Shown here one piece after another: positions 35,565 through 47,363 of a stretch of DNA of 64,000 nt (position 1 is its first letter; every line of letters begins with the position of its first letter). The notes beneath the pieces are model-generated. The model was given only the letters and a program-made list of their open reading frames with translations. It ran no database searches and was not told the DNA's origin. Made by a program: the position numbers and the translations under genes. This DNA comes from Brassica napus (Eukaryota > Streptophyta > Magnoliopsida > Brassicales > Brassicaceae), in assembly GCF_020379485.1 (NCBI RefSeq), contig NC_063435.1, positions 372,001 through 436,000 of the forward strand, written 5' to 3'.

Positions 35565-35903
35565 TGCACACAGAGCAGTAAGTAACTCGTCCAGGACTGG
35601 AATTGAATCTCAAAACATTCTGCAACAAGTTTTATGCCTACAGACTTTTGTTTACATCATAGTTCAAGAGTCCATATAGTACACCACATCTGCGCCTGTA
35701 ATATTATGCAGATACATTTGAAAAAGATTAAAAAGTTAATATGTATATGTTACAAGTAAGGCTAATGTCATTATGAAGAAGGAAAATTTGGTCCAGAGCA
35801 AATACCTTGTAAGAAGGAGATGGGTCCATGACATCAGACCAAGATTAGCAACAAGGAGGTAGCTTCTTATTGGTTTCAAAACCCAAAATTAGAAGCATTT
35901 ACT

Positions 35904-36640
35904 TCACTTTCTATTCACAACAGCTACAATAGGAAATCTACCGTCTTTGATTAGACATGTAATATAACATGATGTCCTATAATCTTCCACAAACTTATTT
36001 GTAGCATCAACAGCAACCATGTAGTTCCTATCTACTAAAACCGGAAACCTTCCTTTACAAACCATCTCTCTGAATATCCCAAACCCTTCACTGATGTTTC
36101 CACTCAACAAAAAAGAGCTCATGAGGGATACATAAACACCTGAATCAGGTTCCATTTCCTTCTCTTCCATCTCACGAAAATAAACCAAAGCCTCACTCGT
36201 CCAGACACACTTGCAAAGACCCTGAACAAGCGCCATGAACGTAATCACATTCAGACAGCAACCTCTCCCCTTCATCTCGTTCCAACGAGAGATTGCTTCA
36301 CCAGGCCTTCCACTAGCGCACAGCCCATGGATTAAGCTAGTGTAAGTAACAACATCAGGATCTCTCTCATCCTCATACATCCTCGCAACACAGGACATAG
36401 CCGATTCAATCTCACCTTCCTTGCACCATCCATCTACCATACTGTTGTAAGTAGCAACGGAAGGTTTTAGCCCCTTTGATACCATCTCGTTAAACAGGCT
36501 ATCAGCTTCAGTAGCTCGACGTGCTTTGCACAGAGCTTTTATCATTACATGGTATGCAATCACGTCAGGGGAATGACCACCGGCGCATATGTCTCGGAAC
36601 AACTCCAAACCTTTATCCACTCCTTTATTTTTACAAACGT
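35904..36640 (-). pseudogene. 5'-truncated pentatricopeptide repeat (PPR) gene
   Basis: Open frame encoding about six PPR motifs in phase, for example DVIAYHVMIKALCKARRATE, SVATYNSMVDGWCKEGEIES, DVVTYTSLIHGLCASGRPGE and NVITFMALVQGLCKCVWTSE. It ends GRFPIVAVVNRK-stop. The homology opens abruptly near 36640 with KNKGVDKGLELFRDICAGG. The next codons upstream are not PPR, and no organelle targeting peptide or ATG precedes it. Arabidopsis has a much longer PPR gene (At5g08310) at this place, so most of the N-terminal part is missing. A short expressed protein is possible but unlikely. Confidence 0.7.
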
Positions 36641-37021
36641 GATTTTTAGTTGACAAAAGTCAACCTAAGTAATTTGCTGTAGATGATCCATGAAGCATTT
36701 TATCTTCACAGACTCATTCATTTTATTATTCTATCACCAATTATAAAAATTATTGTATTATTAATTTACAACACAATTTTACATATATTATATTTTATGA
36801 TAATTTATATTTTACGGTTCTATTTACAGCAAACAGAATCAAAATTTATATGTGATAGTTTACTTTGTACGTATATCTTATGTAAGTTTTTTCATTGATC
36901 TGCTTAATTAGTAATACATTGTCGTTTTATAAAATTTAAACTTCAATTTTTGGTGTGAAATTAACCAAACTATGCATTAGGAGACACATAAAAATGTAGT
37001 TTGTGACTAAGATTCTTTTGC
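36641..37021. other. AT-rich spacer between PPR break and CACTA element
   Basis: 380 bp of very AT-rich sequence replacing the expected 5' part of the PPR gene. No feature identified. Confidence 0.3.
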
Positions 37022-38440
37022 ATTCACTACAAGAAAAAGTCTCTATGCCGACAGCAAAATTTATTGGAAATTCGTCGGAGTTCATGATTTCCGAGACGTT
37101 TCCGACAATAAATAATTGGTCGGAGTTTGAGCGTCGGAAAATGACGTTCATCGTCAGTTTGTCGGAAACTTAGCGATGAAATTCTTCTCTCGGATTAATC
37201 TCGGAAATGGTTGTCGGAAAGAGACGAGGCGTTTCCGACTATGTTATCATCGACAAACAGGGTTGTCAAAATGTTGACGGTGATCTCCGAGAACTTGCCG
37301 ACAAATCCAAAAAAAAATTATTAAAAAAAAAATATATCGGAGCCGAGCCGAAGCCTAGCTCAACTAAACCACACCAAAGTCCCGGTTTAGTTTCCTAACC
37401 ATGACTGTGGCAGCATATACATGTGTATATAACTATATATATGTTCAAAAAAGAACATGTGTATACAAACTATATATAATACATTATACATATATACCAC
37501 CCTTATTGGAGATTAGAATCGGTTTACAAAAATTGGAATTCAAAAAAACCAAAACAAAACCGGATACCTACAAGACCTTAGCCACCGAAGAAGAAAATGT
37601 CGTCGTCCACCAGATCTGCCGCCGTGAAGCTCTAGCCGCCGCCGGAATCAACGCTGCTAGGAGAATAGTTCGTGGTGGAGGAGACAATTTTGCAAGCCAA
37701 CCCATTCCTACAACAGAGCCGCCGGTTTCCTCCATCAACAAACATCCCCAAACTCGTCAGATCTGCCAAACAAATTTATATTTCTGTTGAGAGTTGATTC
37801 CTTGAGTAAGTCCTGCAAGTGAAGAAGATGAATCAGTCAGAATAAGAACAACGAAATAAGACGAAGATAATCAAAGTTGTAAGTGGAAGAAGAAGAAGAA
37901 GACACAAGTCAGAACAACAAAACAGAGAAACAAAAACAGAGAAAAAGAGAGTTCGAGAGTAAGAACGAGAAGAGATACAAACAGGTCCTGAGCTAAAATA
38001 CAACAGTTTCCATACAGAAACTTACTGGAGAAGGGAGATTTAAGAAATGAATGAACTCGAAAACCAACAAAACTATCACATACCGAGAAATTAGTGGGAT
38101 TGGTTGTCGTCGATCTCGTCTCGGAAACTATTACGATGGTTTACCGTCAATTTCTCCGACAAATTTTTGAGGCTTCCTTGTCGTCGGTGATTTCCGAGAG
38201 GATATCAACAATTCTCCGAGGGATGAAAGTTCTCGGAAACTTTTTTCTTTTATACCCACAAAATTCCGACGATATGAACTGACAAAATTCCGACAAGTTC
38301 TGTTCATCGGAATTTACCGAGAACTTTCTGATACAATTGATATTTTCTCGGCAATTTCTCACAAAGACCAAGCAAATCTTCTGATAATTCACTTTCTCAG
38401 AAACTTTTGTCGGAGTTGGCATTGTTTTCTTGTAGTGATT
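37022..38440. mobile_element. Non-autonomous CACTA (En/Spm) element with captured gene fragment
   Basis: The element proper is 37025-38437 (1413 bp), starting CACTACAAGAAAAAGTC and ending with the complement of CACTACAAGAAAACA. A 3-bp duplication ATT flanks it (37022-37024 and 38438-38440). Both subterminal regions, about 250-400 bp, are packed with CGGAAA/TTTCCG and GTCGG/CCGAC phrases in both orientations, as expected for CACTA transposase binding sites. The middle (about 37590-37790) contains a GC-richer coding-like block: ATGTCGTCGTCCACCAG, then a frame reading GINAARRIVRGGGDNFASQP. This looks like a captured first exon of a host gene. No transposase frame is present. Confidence 0.88.
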
Positions 38441-38641
38441 ACACTTAGTTGTATTTTTTTCTTTCTTCCGTTGTATCATATATATTTATATTGACGAGAT
38501 GAAAGCAAATGATAGTTGAAGATCTTTTTCTCTCTTTCGTACAAATATCATAATTTCATAAATCATACAAAAGTAGTAAAACGGCAACATAAACGAAATA
38601 ATCAAATGGTCATGCATGTTTTACATGGTTTTGAGAGATTC

Positions 38642-38993
38642 TTAACAATAACAATGGCATTGTCCTCCGTTAATACGTTTGCAGAAACCACCTTTTTTAT
38701 TGTCACATCCCTTAAGACACCAACTGTTGCATCTTCTTGTGTCAAGGTTTGGGATGCACCTCCCAAATTCTGGGTGGGTATTGCAACACAAGGATGTACG
38801 ACTTTCTAACACATATCCTTCAACATCTGCCAATCACACAACACACACATATATATATAAAGTGGATAAAAGAAGTAAGAAAGTAACAACTATTAAAGAA
38901 AGACATATTTTTTTCAGAGTATAAACACTACGTACCAACGGAGAAAAGGAGGACAAGAAGCAAAGCAAAAGAAAAAAATTTCACACTGGCCAT
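38642..38993 (-). CDS. Defensin-like (DEFL) secreted cysteine-rich peptide
   Basis: Two exons, complement(38936..38993) and complement(38642..38826), 80 residues. Exon 1 encodes a signal peptide (MASVKFFSFALLLVLLFSVG) and the intron falls right after it, the standard DEFL gene structure. The mature part contains ten cysteines, including a CC pair, CNSWCLKGC and a terminal CHCYC, rather than the usual eight. The small basic secreted form fits the defensin-like superfamily; the specific target is unknown. Position fits At5g08315. An overlapping plus-strand frame is a shadow. Confidence 0.85.
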
Positions 38994-39518
38994 TGTTAAT
39001 CTTTATTTTTAGATTTGTAATAGTGCTTAAGCCTTTTTTTTTTTGCTAAGAATAGTGTTTAAGCCTTGTTTTGTGTTTGATAAAAAATGATGTATTTCAC
39101 TCGTATTTATACTAGATGGATACTACATTTTCGTGATGTGTTGATGAAACCGAAGTTTCAGTCAAATCAAAAGTCAATAACTTATAAGTTTCATTCTATT
39201 TCTACTTATATTTGTACGTTGACTATATTGTAACATGTCTACTCTTTGAGAAAGTCAAAACACTCTTGACTTTCAGTTACGGAATATAACAGATACAAAT
39301 CTGAATTAGATATTGTCAACTCAACTGTTATGATCCAAATATATTTATCCAAAAAAACCATAATTATTTCTTTACAAGGCCCATTAGTCTCTTGGGCCCA
39401 AATAAGCTTACTTGCTTTAGAAGACCCATTCTAAGCTCAAACTTCAAGGTTCATCGTTCATCTCCTTCGTCGTCGTCTTTTCGATTTGCCGGAGCTCGAG
39501 GCTGAGCAACCAGCGAAG
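38994..39518. promoter_or_regulatory. Divergent DEFL / EAPP promoter region
   Basis: Lies between the minus-strand DEFL start and the plus-strand EAPP start. Near 39379-39400 there are GGCCCA and TGGGCCCA boxes upstream of the EAPP gene. No further features. Confidence 0.35.
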
Positions 39519-40653
39519 ATGGATTCTCCGGCCAATTCACAGAAAACGGGTAAAACCATAACCTCAATTCGCCTTTTGCACTCTCTTTACGCCGCTCTCG
39601 AACTCATTCCTTCGTTGATTCGTTTCTTATTCCGTTAGATTCATTTCGCCAGAGATTTGCATCGAGAAGAGTTGTATCATCTGTACATAGAGTTGAGATT
39701 TGTGTTCTTGTACATTGATTTTGATTTGATGAGAGCCTGCTTTGTTACAGTTTCGGACGACGATGAGATTGATTACTCCATCAAAGCAGAGTTCTACGAC
39801 TCGGATCTTGATGATAAAGATGAGCTGTGGATGGCTAAGAAGAGAGATGGCCGTGCTTCCGATGCTGTGCTGAGCTGTCCCGCTTGTTTCACCACCGTCT
39901 GCTTAGAGTGTCAAAGGTGATTTTTCACACTGTCTTTGGTTTAGGCTTAGAGATGACTTGTGTGTTTTGCTGATAGTGAATTTGCTAGATCCTGGAATGT
40001 TTAATTGATTTGGAGATTTTAGAGTCTTGACTACATGTTACAGGCTCTGCATACTTAATAGGATCCAAAACGCTTCAAGTCTTTGATTAAAATCTCTTCT
40101 CTAGTCTCAAGTCTTTAGTACATGTTGCTGATGTATAACCATCCACTACTTGACTAGTTACAGTGGTCATGTGCTATACTAATACAATGACTTCTTATCA
40201 CACAACTCTCTTTGGATTAGTTAATGGACTAATACAAGGTATTTAAACCTGCTTGTTTGTAACTTTGTCATCTTTCGTTTCTCTTGGTGGCCATGTGAAG
40301 TTGACTTGTGGACGTAGGAACTGTATTAGTAGTATTAACTGTGATTTATACAGTTTAGTAGAACTTTCCTAATCAAACATTTGGATTCTTTTTGTAGACA
40401 CGAGCAGTATGTGACACAGTACAGAGCAGTCTTTGTGGTCAATTGCGAAGTTGATAAAGATAAAGCTTTGCAACACAATACAGTTCCGTCAAAGGTTGGT
40501 AAACGAAGGAGAGATTCGGAGGAGAAAGAAACTGATTCTGCAGACAGCGAAAGAGTGAACCCGGTCGTTTGCTCAACTTGTTCGACAGAGATCGGAGTTT
40601 TTGACAGTGAAGAGATCTACCATTTCTTCAACGTCATCCCAAGCGAGCCTTAG
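39519..40653 (+). CDS. E2F-associated phosphoprotein (EAPP) family protein
   Basis: Three exons, 39519..39549, 39751..39916 and 40398..40653, giving 150 residues. Begins MDSPANSQKTVSDDDEIDYS, an acidic region with YDSDLDDKDELWMAKKRDGR, the EAPP signature. Then come CPACFTTVCLECQRHEQY and, near the C-terminus, CSTCSTEIGVFDSEEIYHFF, which could form a zinc-binding pair of CXXC motifs. It ends NVIPSEP. In animals EAPP binds E2F factors; the plant role is not established. Ortholog of At5g08320. Confidence 0.92.
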
Positions 40654-41150
40654 TTACTTCATGAGTTTCTTGTAAAACAATCTAGGAAGTGGTCACAAAA
40701 TGATAATAAACCAAAAGTTTAATCCAATGTTACTGTAACGGGGGAAAGTGAGTTTTATCGATGATCGTCTTATTTTCAGCAAAGGCAGAAGATAAACATG
40801 AGATGACGTGGGTCGTTCTGATTGGCTGCATAAGCAAAAAAATCTAAAGATGTCATCTCCAAGTGAAAGCTATGATAACAAAAAAAAAGAATCGTTGTAT
40901 GAAACACGAGTTGATTCTCTTTTTGCATAAGTGTCACTTTCTTGCATTTTGGTCCACGAGAAAAAAGTGAGAATGGGCTCCAGCTGTTTACCACGTTTGA
41001 CAATTGTCAAATGATTCGTACACCCTATAGATAAGTTTAAATAGTGTTTAATTTTTGGTAATTGGATGATCATTATCAGATAGTGATTTACCAATTCTAC
41101 TTAGCAATTATCCAGCTAATACATAACTAATCATTTAACACAGTATAGAT
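40654..41150. other. 3' flank of EAPP gene
   Basis: 3' UTR and AT-rich DNA up to a T-run that marks the tail of a retroposon-like block. No gene seen. Confidence 0.3.
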
Positions 41151-42430
41151 GTTTTTTTTTTTTTTTTTGGTAAAATGTTAAATTTATTATACCAAGTTTT
41201 AGTTTTTGACAGACATTACAATAGATTAACTAGAAGCAGAATTACTGAAATTAAACTAAACATCAATGCCAATCACAACAACACTAGCTTAAACAGAGAC
41301 GAGAAACAAAGACGTTTGGAGACGGAGACCAGCAAAGCAAAGCTCAGACCAGGGAAAATGGAGGGAACCGCAGGAGCAAGCCAGTTGCCACGAGTCCGAG
41401 AGAAAGGCGGCTCAAACCTTGAAGCAGGGTACCTACAGCTTCCGGCAAGCCAGCGAATCGCGAACCACTCCAAGAATCACAAGCACGAACTCACAAACCA
41501 ACCTGACATTGACATACACCAGCGGCACGAGGCAGTGGGACTATCCGACGATGCCGTCGTACGGTTTAAGACTCGAAGATTGCCGCTTTCAAGGCCCTCA
41601 CCGGGACCGTATACACCCGTTGAACCGAGAGCCCATATAGAGCAAGCGGACCGAACAGCACACCACCTCTGGAGCAGCCTCAACCGAGTTAGAGAGAAGA
41701 CCGAGAGCTTAACTGAAAACCTACCTCCATCGGAACCTACTTCGAAGCCCTGCCTTCAGCTAGTAGCACGCTGGAATTAGCACAAGGAGAGAAGCTTGGC
41801 GACGGTGGATGCCACAACGACGGGACCTCTAACTTTGAGGCGAGCAAACCACCAGTAACGAGACGATGGCCAAAGCAACACCACGCGCTGCCAACCGGAG
41901 CAACCTCAAAGCAGGAGAGAGACTCACCCACTCAAGGACTCCACGCACTTCCCCCGAAGACCACCGGAGGAGACAAAGACAGAGAGAATCACCAGAGTTG
42001 CAAGCAACCCAGATCTGAGACCAAGAGGCCTCCCCGACGAACCACGCGCCGCCAAACCGAAAAGCTTAACGAGATCTAAAAAAAAAAACTCCTAGACAAA
42101 GTCGCCGGAGCAAAACTGGAAGTAGCCACAGCAAGGAGCAAACGCCGTCCTCTAGCGTCACTACCCTCACCGGGAACAACACAGATCTACTCCAGAAACC
42201 CGGATCTGAACCAGGAGAGAATCTCAGAGCTTCACCTCCGCCGACACAGAGAAAAGACCACGGAGATGACGATGAGAAGCGGAGGAAACAGGGGGGGCTC
42301 CGGCGACCGCAAAAGGACACGGCAGCCACCGGAGCGGGGAGTAAACGCGGCGGAGGAAAGTTGAGTAGAGAGAGGGGAGTAAACGCAGAGGGGAGTGGAG
42401 AGAGAGAGAGCAAAACGAAAATAAAATGCC
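41151..42430 (-). mobile_element. LINE/retroposon-like insertion, minus orientation
   Basis: On the minus strand the block ends GGTATAATAAATTTAACATT then TTTACC and a run of about 18 A residues (plus-strand T run at 41151-41168), the tail style of Brassicaceae non-LTR elements. The body is GC-rich, unlike its surroundings, with CT-rich and CCGGAG-rich phrases resembling a LINE 5' region. No reverse transcriptase motif is present, so it is non-autonomous. The 5' end near 42430 and the target duplication are not resolved. Open frames of 201 and 135 codons here follow from the GC content, not from known proteins. Confidence 0.45.
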
Positions 42431-42479
42431 TTGTTATGTATTGTATGGGCATGTTAGCACGACATCTAATCATAACAAC

Positions 42480-43161
42480 TTTTCTGGTGAAAGAGCTTCA
42501 TGATCATAACAAATACCAGCACGATAATAATATAGTATAATGTGAATGGTAGAAAAAAAAAATCTTCGGTCTATAAATCATAAAGAAAGTAGAGAAATTT
42601 TTAAAAAAATCTCGACGCAACGACATATCACAATCGAACGTATCTGCCAGGTGGATACAACTACATATTTGTAGTTACGCTCCAAAAAGGAATGATTATC
42701 TTGATATTCCGTAATGTGGTAATACGAATTATGATTATGATTAATCAAATTGCACACACACGAACGCATATCATATGTGGGGTTCGCAGGATCAGAGTCA
42801 TTTATTTTAAACACACAAAAGAAGAAAATTAATCATATGTTAAAATTAATACTAGTAAATAGTAAATACCAAAAATCTTAAATTCCAAACCTAAAAAATT
42901 AAATTCCCCTGACAGAACACTGGTCCCCACACTACAGTCAACACCAGAGTCAGCGCGTGAACCCAAACGTTTTCAGACAAAAATACTCGGCAAAGAAAGA
43001 AAAAAAAACACTCGCGGTAATGAGCTGTGTAGGACCCACACTCCATGTGCCTTCCTTCCTGTCTCCACCAGAGCTTCCTGCTACTCTCTAAATCATTTTA
43101 CCTCTCAACCTTCTTCTTCTCGAGAGTGAGATAGAGAGAACCCTATCCCCACCGACTCTCC
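42480..43161. promoter_or_regulatory. TCP21/CHE upstream region
   Basis: Intergenic AT-rich DNA, then promoter and leader of the TCP gene from about 42900. GTCCCCACAC and GGACCCACAC at about 42925 and 43032 resemble class I TCP binding sites (GTGGGNCC type) and could permit autoregulation. This is inference from motif only. Confidence 0.35.
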
Positions 43162-43842
43162 ATGGAGAACAACGACGGAGCAATGACTAACGGCGTCATA
43201 ACCACCAAAGGACCTCTTAACGCCGTCAAAAAACCACCGACCAAGGACCGACACAGCAAAGTCGACGGGAGAGGGAGGAGAATCCGCATGCCGATCATAT
43301 GCGCCGCTCGAGTCTTCCAGCTGACAAGAGAGCTCGGCCATAAATCCGACAAGCAAACCATCGAGTGGCTCCTCCGTCAAGCCGAGCCTTCCATCATAGC
43401 CGCCACGGGAACGGGCACAACTCCGGCGAGCTTCTCCACCGCCTCTCTCTCCGCTTCTTCCTCCCCCTTCGCTCTCGGAAAACGCGTTTTGAGAGCGGAG
43501 GAGGAGGGAGAATCAGGCGGCCCCGGAGGAGGAGGGGAGTTAACTGTTGGACACGCAATGAGTAGTGGTGGGTTCTGGGCGGTTCCGGCAAGGCAGGACT
43601 TCGGACAAGTATGGAGCTTTGCCGCCGGAGCTACGCCGGAGATGTTGTTTACGCAGCAGCAGCAAGCAGCTACACTCTTTGTCCGTCAGCAGCAGCATGC
43701 TTCAGCGGCTGTAGCTGCGATGGGTGAGGCTTCAGCAGCTAGAGTCGGGAACTATCTGCCAGGTCATCATCTTAATCTGCTGGCTTCTTTGTCGGGTGGG
43801 AGTCCCGGGTCGGGTCGGAGAGAAGAGGATGACTCACGCTGA
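43162..43842 (+). CDS. TCP21: Class I TCP transcription factor, TCP21/CHE-like
   Basis: Intronless, 226 residues. The TCP basic helix-loop-helix domain covers about residues 26-82: [40 protein letters not shown], then [20 protein letters not shown]. The short basic region without the four-residue insertion marks class I. The remainder is Ala/Ser/Gly/Gln-rich with QQQQAA runs. In Arabidopsis TCP21 (CHE) binds the CCA1 promoter and takes part in the circadian clock; that this copy does the same is inference. Its place after the EAPP gene fits At5g08330. Opposite-strand frames of up to 91 codons reflect GC bias. Confidence 0.93.
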   Translation: MENNDGAMTNGVITTKGPLNAVKKPPTKDRHSKVDGRGRRIRMPIICAARVFQLTRELGHKSDKQTIEWLLRQAEPSIIAATGTGTTPASFSTASLSASSSPFALGKRVLRAEEEGESGGPGGGGELTVGHAMSSGGFWAVPARQDFGQVWSFAAGATPEMLFTQQQQAATLFVRQQQHASAAVAAMGEASAARVGNYLPGHHLNLLASLSGGSPGSGRREEDDSR

Positions 43843-44638
43843 AAAAGGTTTTATCAATCTTTTTGTGTTATTTGATTAGGGATGATTGGGTAATGTATAG
43901 AAAACTCTTTATGTTTAATGTCATGAAAGTGGTCAGAGACTGTTCGAGTTTTTTTTTTGTGTGTTCAAGTTTTAGTTTTAAGTTATTTGCTTGTTTGATT
44001 AGTGTTTAAGATTATTTGGTCTCAGAGTTTGTTTTGAGAGTGATAGTGAAATCGATTGATTAATTGTTGTTACTTAAAAACGCCATAAAGAAGAGCAAAA
44101 AAAGCTCTTTGTACGTTTTTGGCGTGAATTTTTTTTAATGGTTTTCTATCGTTCATGAAGCTGAGCCCACACGAAGTGTATTGATATCTCACAGGCCAAA
44201 GGATTGTAATTCTGAATGTTTCTCGTGACTTGGTATGAATGAGAATTGAAGATATGAAAACAAAATAATGTGAATGTGTCAATTACTGTGAAGTGGTCCT
44301 TGTCTTCTTTATATTTATTTATTTACTGTCAAAGTCTGTATGTAACTTTGTGTTTGCTCTCTCTTTTTGGTAAAAAGTTATGTAGTAGTTTGTTTAAGCT
44401 TTATTTTGGAAAACTGTCACCCAAGGATTGCTGTTAATGTTCCAGACCGAGCATACAAGCGGTTCTTTAGCGGTTTTATAACCAGTGGGACCAGATGAAA
44501 ATTTGCTGAATGCTTTAGACTGTAAACGCAGTTGGACAAGGAAGAGGATAAGAACATTGTCTCCAAGCTTAGCAATCTCTCTATTAGAGATCAAAACAGG
44601 CAAGCTTGAGATATGTATTGATAATGTTTTCAGTGTGA
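43843..44638. other. Intergenic between TCP21 and DUF789 relic
   Basis: TCP21 3' UTR and flank, then unassigned sequence. A minus-strand open stretch at 44394-44651 has no recognised homology and overlaps the DUF789 relic region. Confidence 0.3.
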
Positions 44639-44851
44639 TTCTTAAAAACACTTCCTCAAGATGGAAAAGTTGTGCTTCCTGCTTTTGGAGCAGTGACTTC
44701 CAAGCTCTCAGGCAAAGCTTGGACCATGAGAGGGACCTCAGATCAACAGAACATCAACATGCATGAAGAATCTGCTGCGTCCTGGTTGGGAAGACTCATG
44801 TTCAGGCACGGCGATTTCGCCTTGTTTATGGCTGAGAAATCTAATCAATGA
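44639..44851 (+). pseudogene. C-terminal fragment of a DUF789 protein
   Basis: Open stretch reading FLKTLPQDGKVVLPAFGAVT, SKLSGKAWTMRGTSDQQNMN, MHEESAASWLGRLMFRHGDF, ALFMAEKSNQ-stop. The pattern of LPAFG, a Trp, then a helix ending WL-L---H-DF-F is the end of DUF789 proteins. In Arabidopsis At5g08360 (DUF789) lies just before AGAL2. I could not find the upstream exons in the preceding kilobase, so this looks like a remnant. A minus-strand overlapping frame is unassigned. Confidence 0.5.
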
Positions 44852-45129
44852 CCATGTGGTGTTGGTGATTGAAAAATAAGCCTGGTGGTATCTTGTTATC
44901 ATGAAACATATAGATGAAAACTTTGCGAACATCTGGATTTTTTGGTTTTTATAAGAGAGAGTTGATATAACTCAAATTTATTCTTATTATAATGGTATTT
45001 GGATCAATCATATTATGATGCTGGCATCTCATTTTCAGCATAGTAAGTACATTGATTAGGAGAGAATTGTTACAATTTTGCTAGGGATCGGTTTCACTTG
45101 ATTGACTCTAGCTGTAGAAGAAGAACATC

Positions 45130-47363
45130 TTAAGCTTTGCATCTGGTGAGCGTATACATTTTGCAGGCATGAGGCTCCACTAGAGCAGATAGTTGTTTTT
45201 TAACGCCTGAGTGTGTTGAATGCTGCATTAGTCAAATTTTTCATGATTAGTTTTCAGAATGTGAGTAAATAGTAATGCATAATGAGATTCCATGGTTTGT
45301 ATATTCATAAGTTACCGCCCATAAGTCACGAGCATTAACAATAGCTGATGAATGAAGACCAATGTCCTCCCATGGAGCTGTGATGTTTGCAGGTAATGAT
45401 CCTCTGTTCCATAGGATGACTGCTACTCGTTTCTTGCTTAAAGGACCTGCCCATACCTGCATTGCACCATATAAGTTATTGTTGATGTGTTAATATTGTT
45501 CGTCTTTGGTATGTGCATACCTCAAGATCACCATCTTTCTTGACTTTCTTTCCTTGGATCCCAAGTTTGTCTGAACATAAAAAATCTAAAGCTCTTAGTA
45601 CCACTTTTGGATTCTGCACGAGCCAATTCTGAAAGTGTTTTAATTTGATATTAGTTACCTTGGTTAACAGCAATCACGTCTTTGTTGCTAAGCAACTCAA
45701 AGGTGACTTTGTCCATAGATCTTAGATCGCACCCAATCAGCAGAGGAGCCTGCAAGAGAGAGCACAATTCAACGTTTGTTTAAGTATGTTTATAGATTCA
45801 ATGTAAACAACATTTCATCATACTTTTGCCAATGCCCATATGCTGAAATGTGAGCGGTACTCTTCTCTAGTCATGCCACCATTTCCCACTTCGAGCATGT
45901 CCGGATCTGTTATATTACTTTCTCAGTAAAACCACTCACAACTGTTGGTTAAACAAAAGTATTTACCGTTCCATGATCCTGGTCTTGCGTAAGACGCCCA
46001 TCGATCATTCTGATCTGCTATGGTCGTCATGCTAATAAACACACACATACACATACACAAAAAGATTTATCTTCGAGTTCTTGTTACATTAAAATTGCAA
46101 AAAAAAAAAAAAAAACCATGAAAGAAGAGAAACCTCTTCCAGTTATCTTGGATATCTCCTGTTGTTCTCCAACTGTTACCAATATCTCCTGCCCAAGTTG
46201 CTGGATCCTCTTGTCCCCTACACTTGCAACTCAGTTTCATCATCAGACCAAAGTTGTCTTAAAAAAAATTATGTTTTGATTCTTACCATTCACACAAAGA
46301 GAAGAAAATAGATCTTCCTGAATTTAATAGAGCTTTGCTCATCTTTGGGTATCTTTCTTTTGGACTTGTCTCTGTGTTAAAGCAGTTATCATACTTCAAG
46401 TAGTCAATCCCCTGTGGCACCATAATAAAAAGACCTTCAAGTTTTAGGACTTGATTTCAAATAAAACAATCACACACATAAATACATATATATACCCATG
46501 AGGCAAATGTTTTGGCATCTTGTTCCTCATGCCCTAGTGATCCTGGCATGGTTTGGCTGCAGGTAAAAGTCCTAGAAATCCAAAAATAAGATAAACAAAG
46601 AAACTATCAACTATGCAACATTTTCTTGTGTGTGTGTATATATATACCCAGCATCAGAGTAGATCCCAAGCTTAAGCCCTTTGCTATGAACATAATCTGA
46701 CAAAGCTTTCATCCCTGAAGGAAACGTTGATGCTTTGGCAACCATGTTTCCCTGTCAAATACATCAAAAACACATCTCAGTTAAGTTCTTAAACTGTTAT
46801 AAAAATAAACAGAATGATTCTTCTTGTTGTGTTTATTTAACCTGAGCATCTCTCTTAAGTTCACCCCAACAATCATCTGTAATAAACACACAGAAAAAAA
46901 CAGTAGACAATAATAAGGAAACAGAGATATGAGAAAAAAGCAGAGTAAAAAAATGGTCTACTTTGAATTACCTATGTTGATATACTTGTAACCTCTTGCA
47001 GAGAGACCACTTGAAACCATTGCATCAGCTGCAGAGAAATTTAGAATATTGTTAATCAGTAAATAATTTTTGTAGCAGTTTTATTTTCTATAAAGAGTAA
47101 TCACCGGTTTGTTTGATGAGAGTTTCATTGATGTTACACTGAAAATGATTCCAGCTATTCCATCTGATAAGAAAGTAAAATCATAAGAGGTAAGTAACTT
47201 GCGAGTCAAGGAAATGAGAAAACAAGTGAAGAGGATCAAACCCCATCTGAGGAGAGAGAGCTAGTCCATTGTTTATCAACATTCGACTCTGAAACCCATC
47301 AACGAGCTGAGTCAGAGTCAGAGTGAAAGTAATGATCCGTAAGAAGAAACCAAGAAGAACCAT
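45130..47363 (-). CDS. AGAL2: Alpha-galactosidase 2 (GH27), secreted
   Basis: Removes terminal alpha-1,6-galactose from oligosaccharides and cell-wall galactomannan; apoplastic. Fourteen exons, complement of 47242..47363, 47105..47163, 46972..47028, 46842..46876, 46648..46751, 46496..46571, 46287..46411, 46134..46217, 45967..46031, 45824..45906, 45659..45749, 45521..45570, 45316..45456 and 45130..45222, give 394 residues. Signal peptide [22 protein letters not shown]27 motifs: LSPQMGWNSWNHF, the nucleophile Asp in YLKYDNC (about 159), and the acid/base Asp in [17 protein letters not shown]-terminal beta domain [19 protein letters not shown], ending YTLTRCKA. Ortholog of At5g08370. Tandem with AGAL1. 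Confidence 0.95.

Noticed and set aside
41175..41780. 201-codon open frame on the plus strand
   Set aside because: It lies antisense within the GC-rich retroposon-like block, starts in its 3' tail, has biased composition (many Arg, Thr, Ser) and no recognisable domain.
42066..42473. 135-codon minus-strand frame rich in Pro, Leu, Ser, Phe
   Set aside because: CT-rich leader-type sequence of the retroposon-like block; composition follows nucleotide bias.
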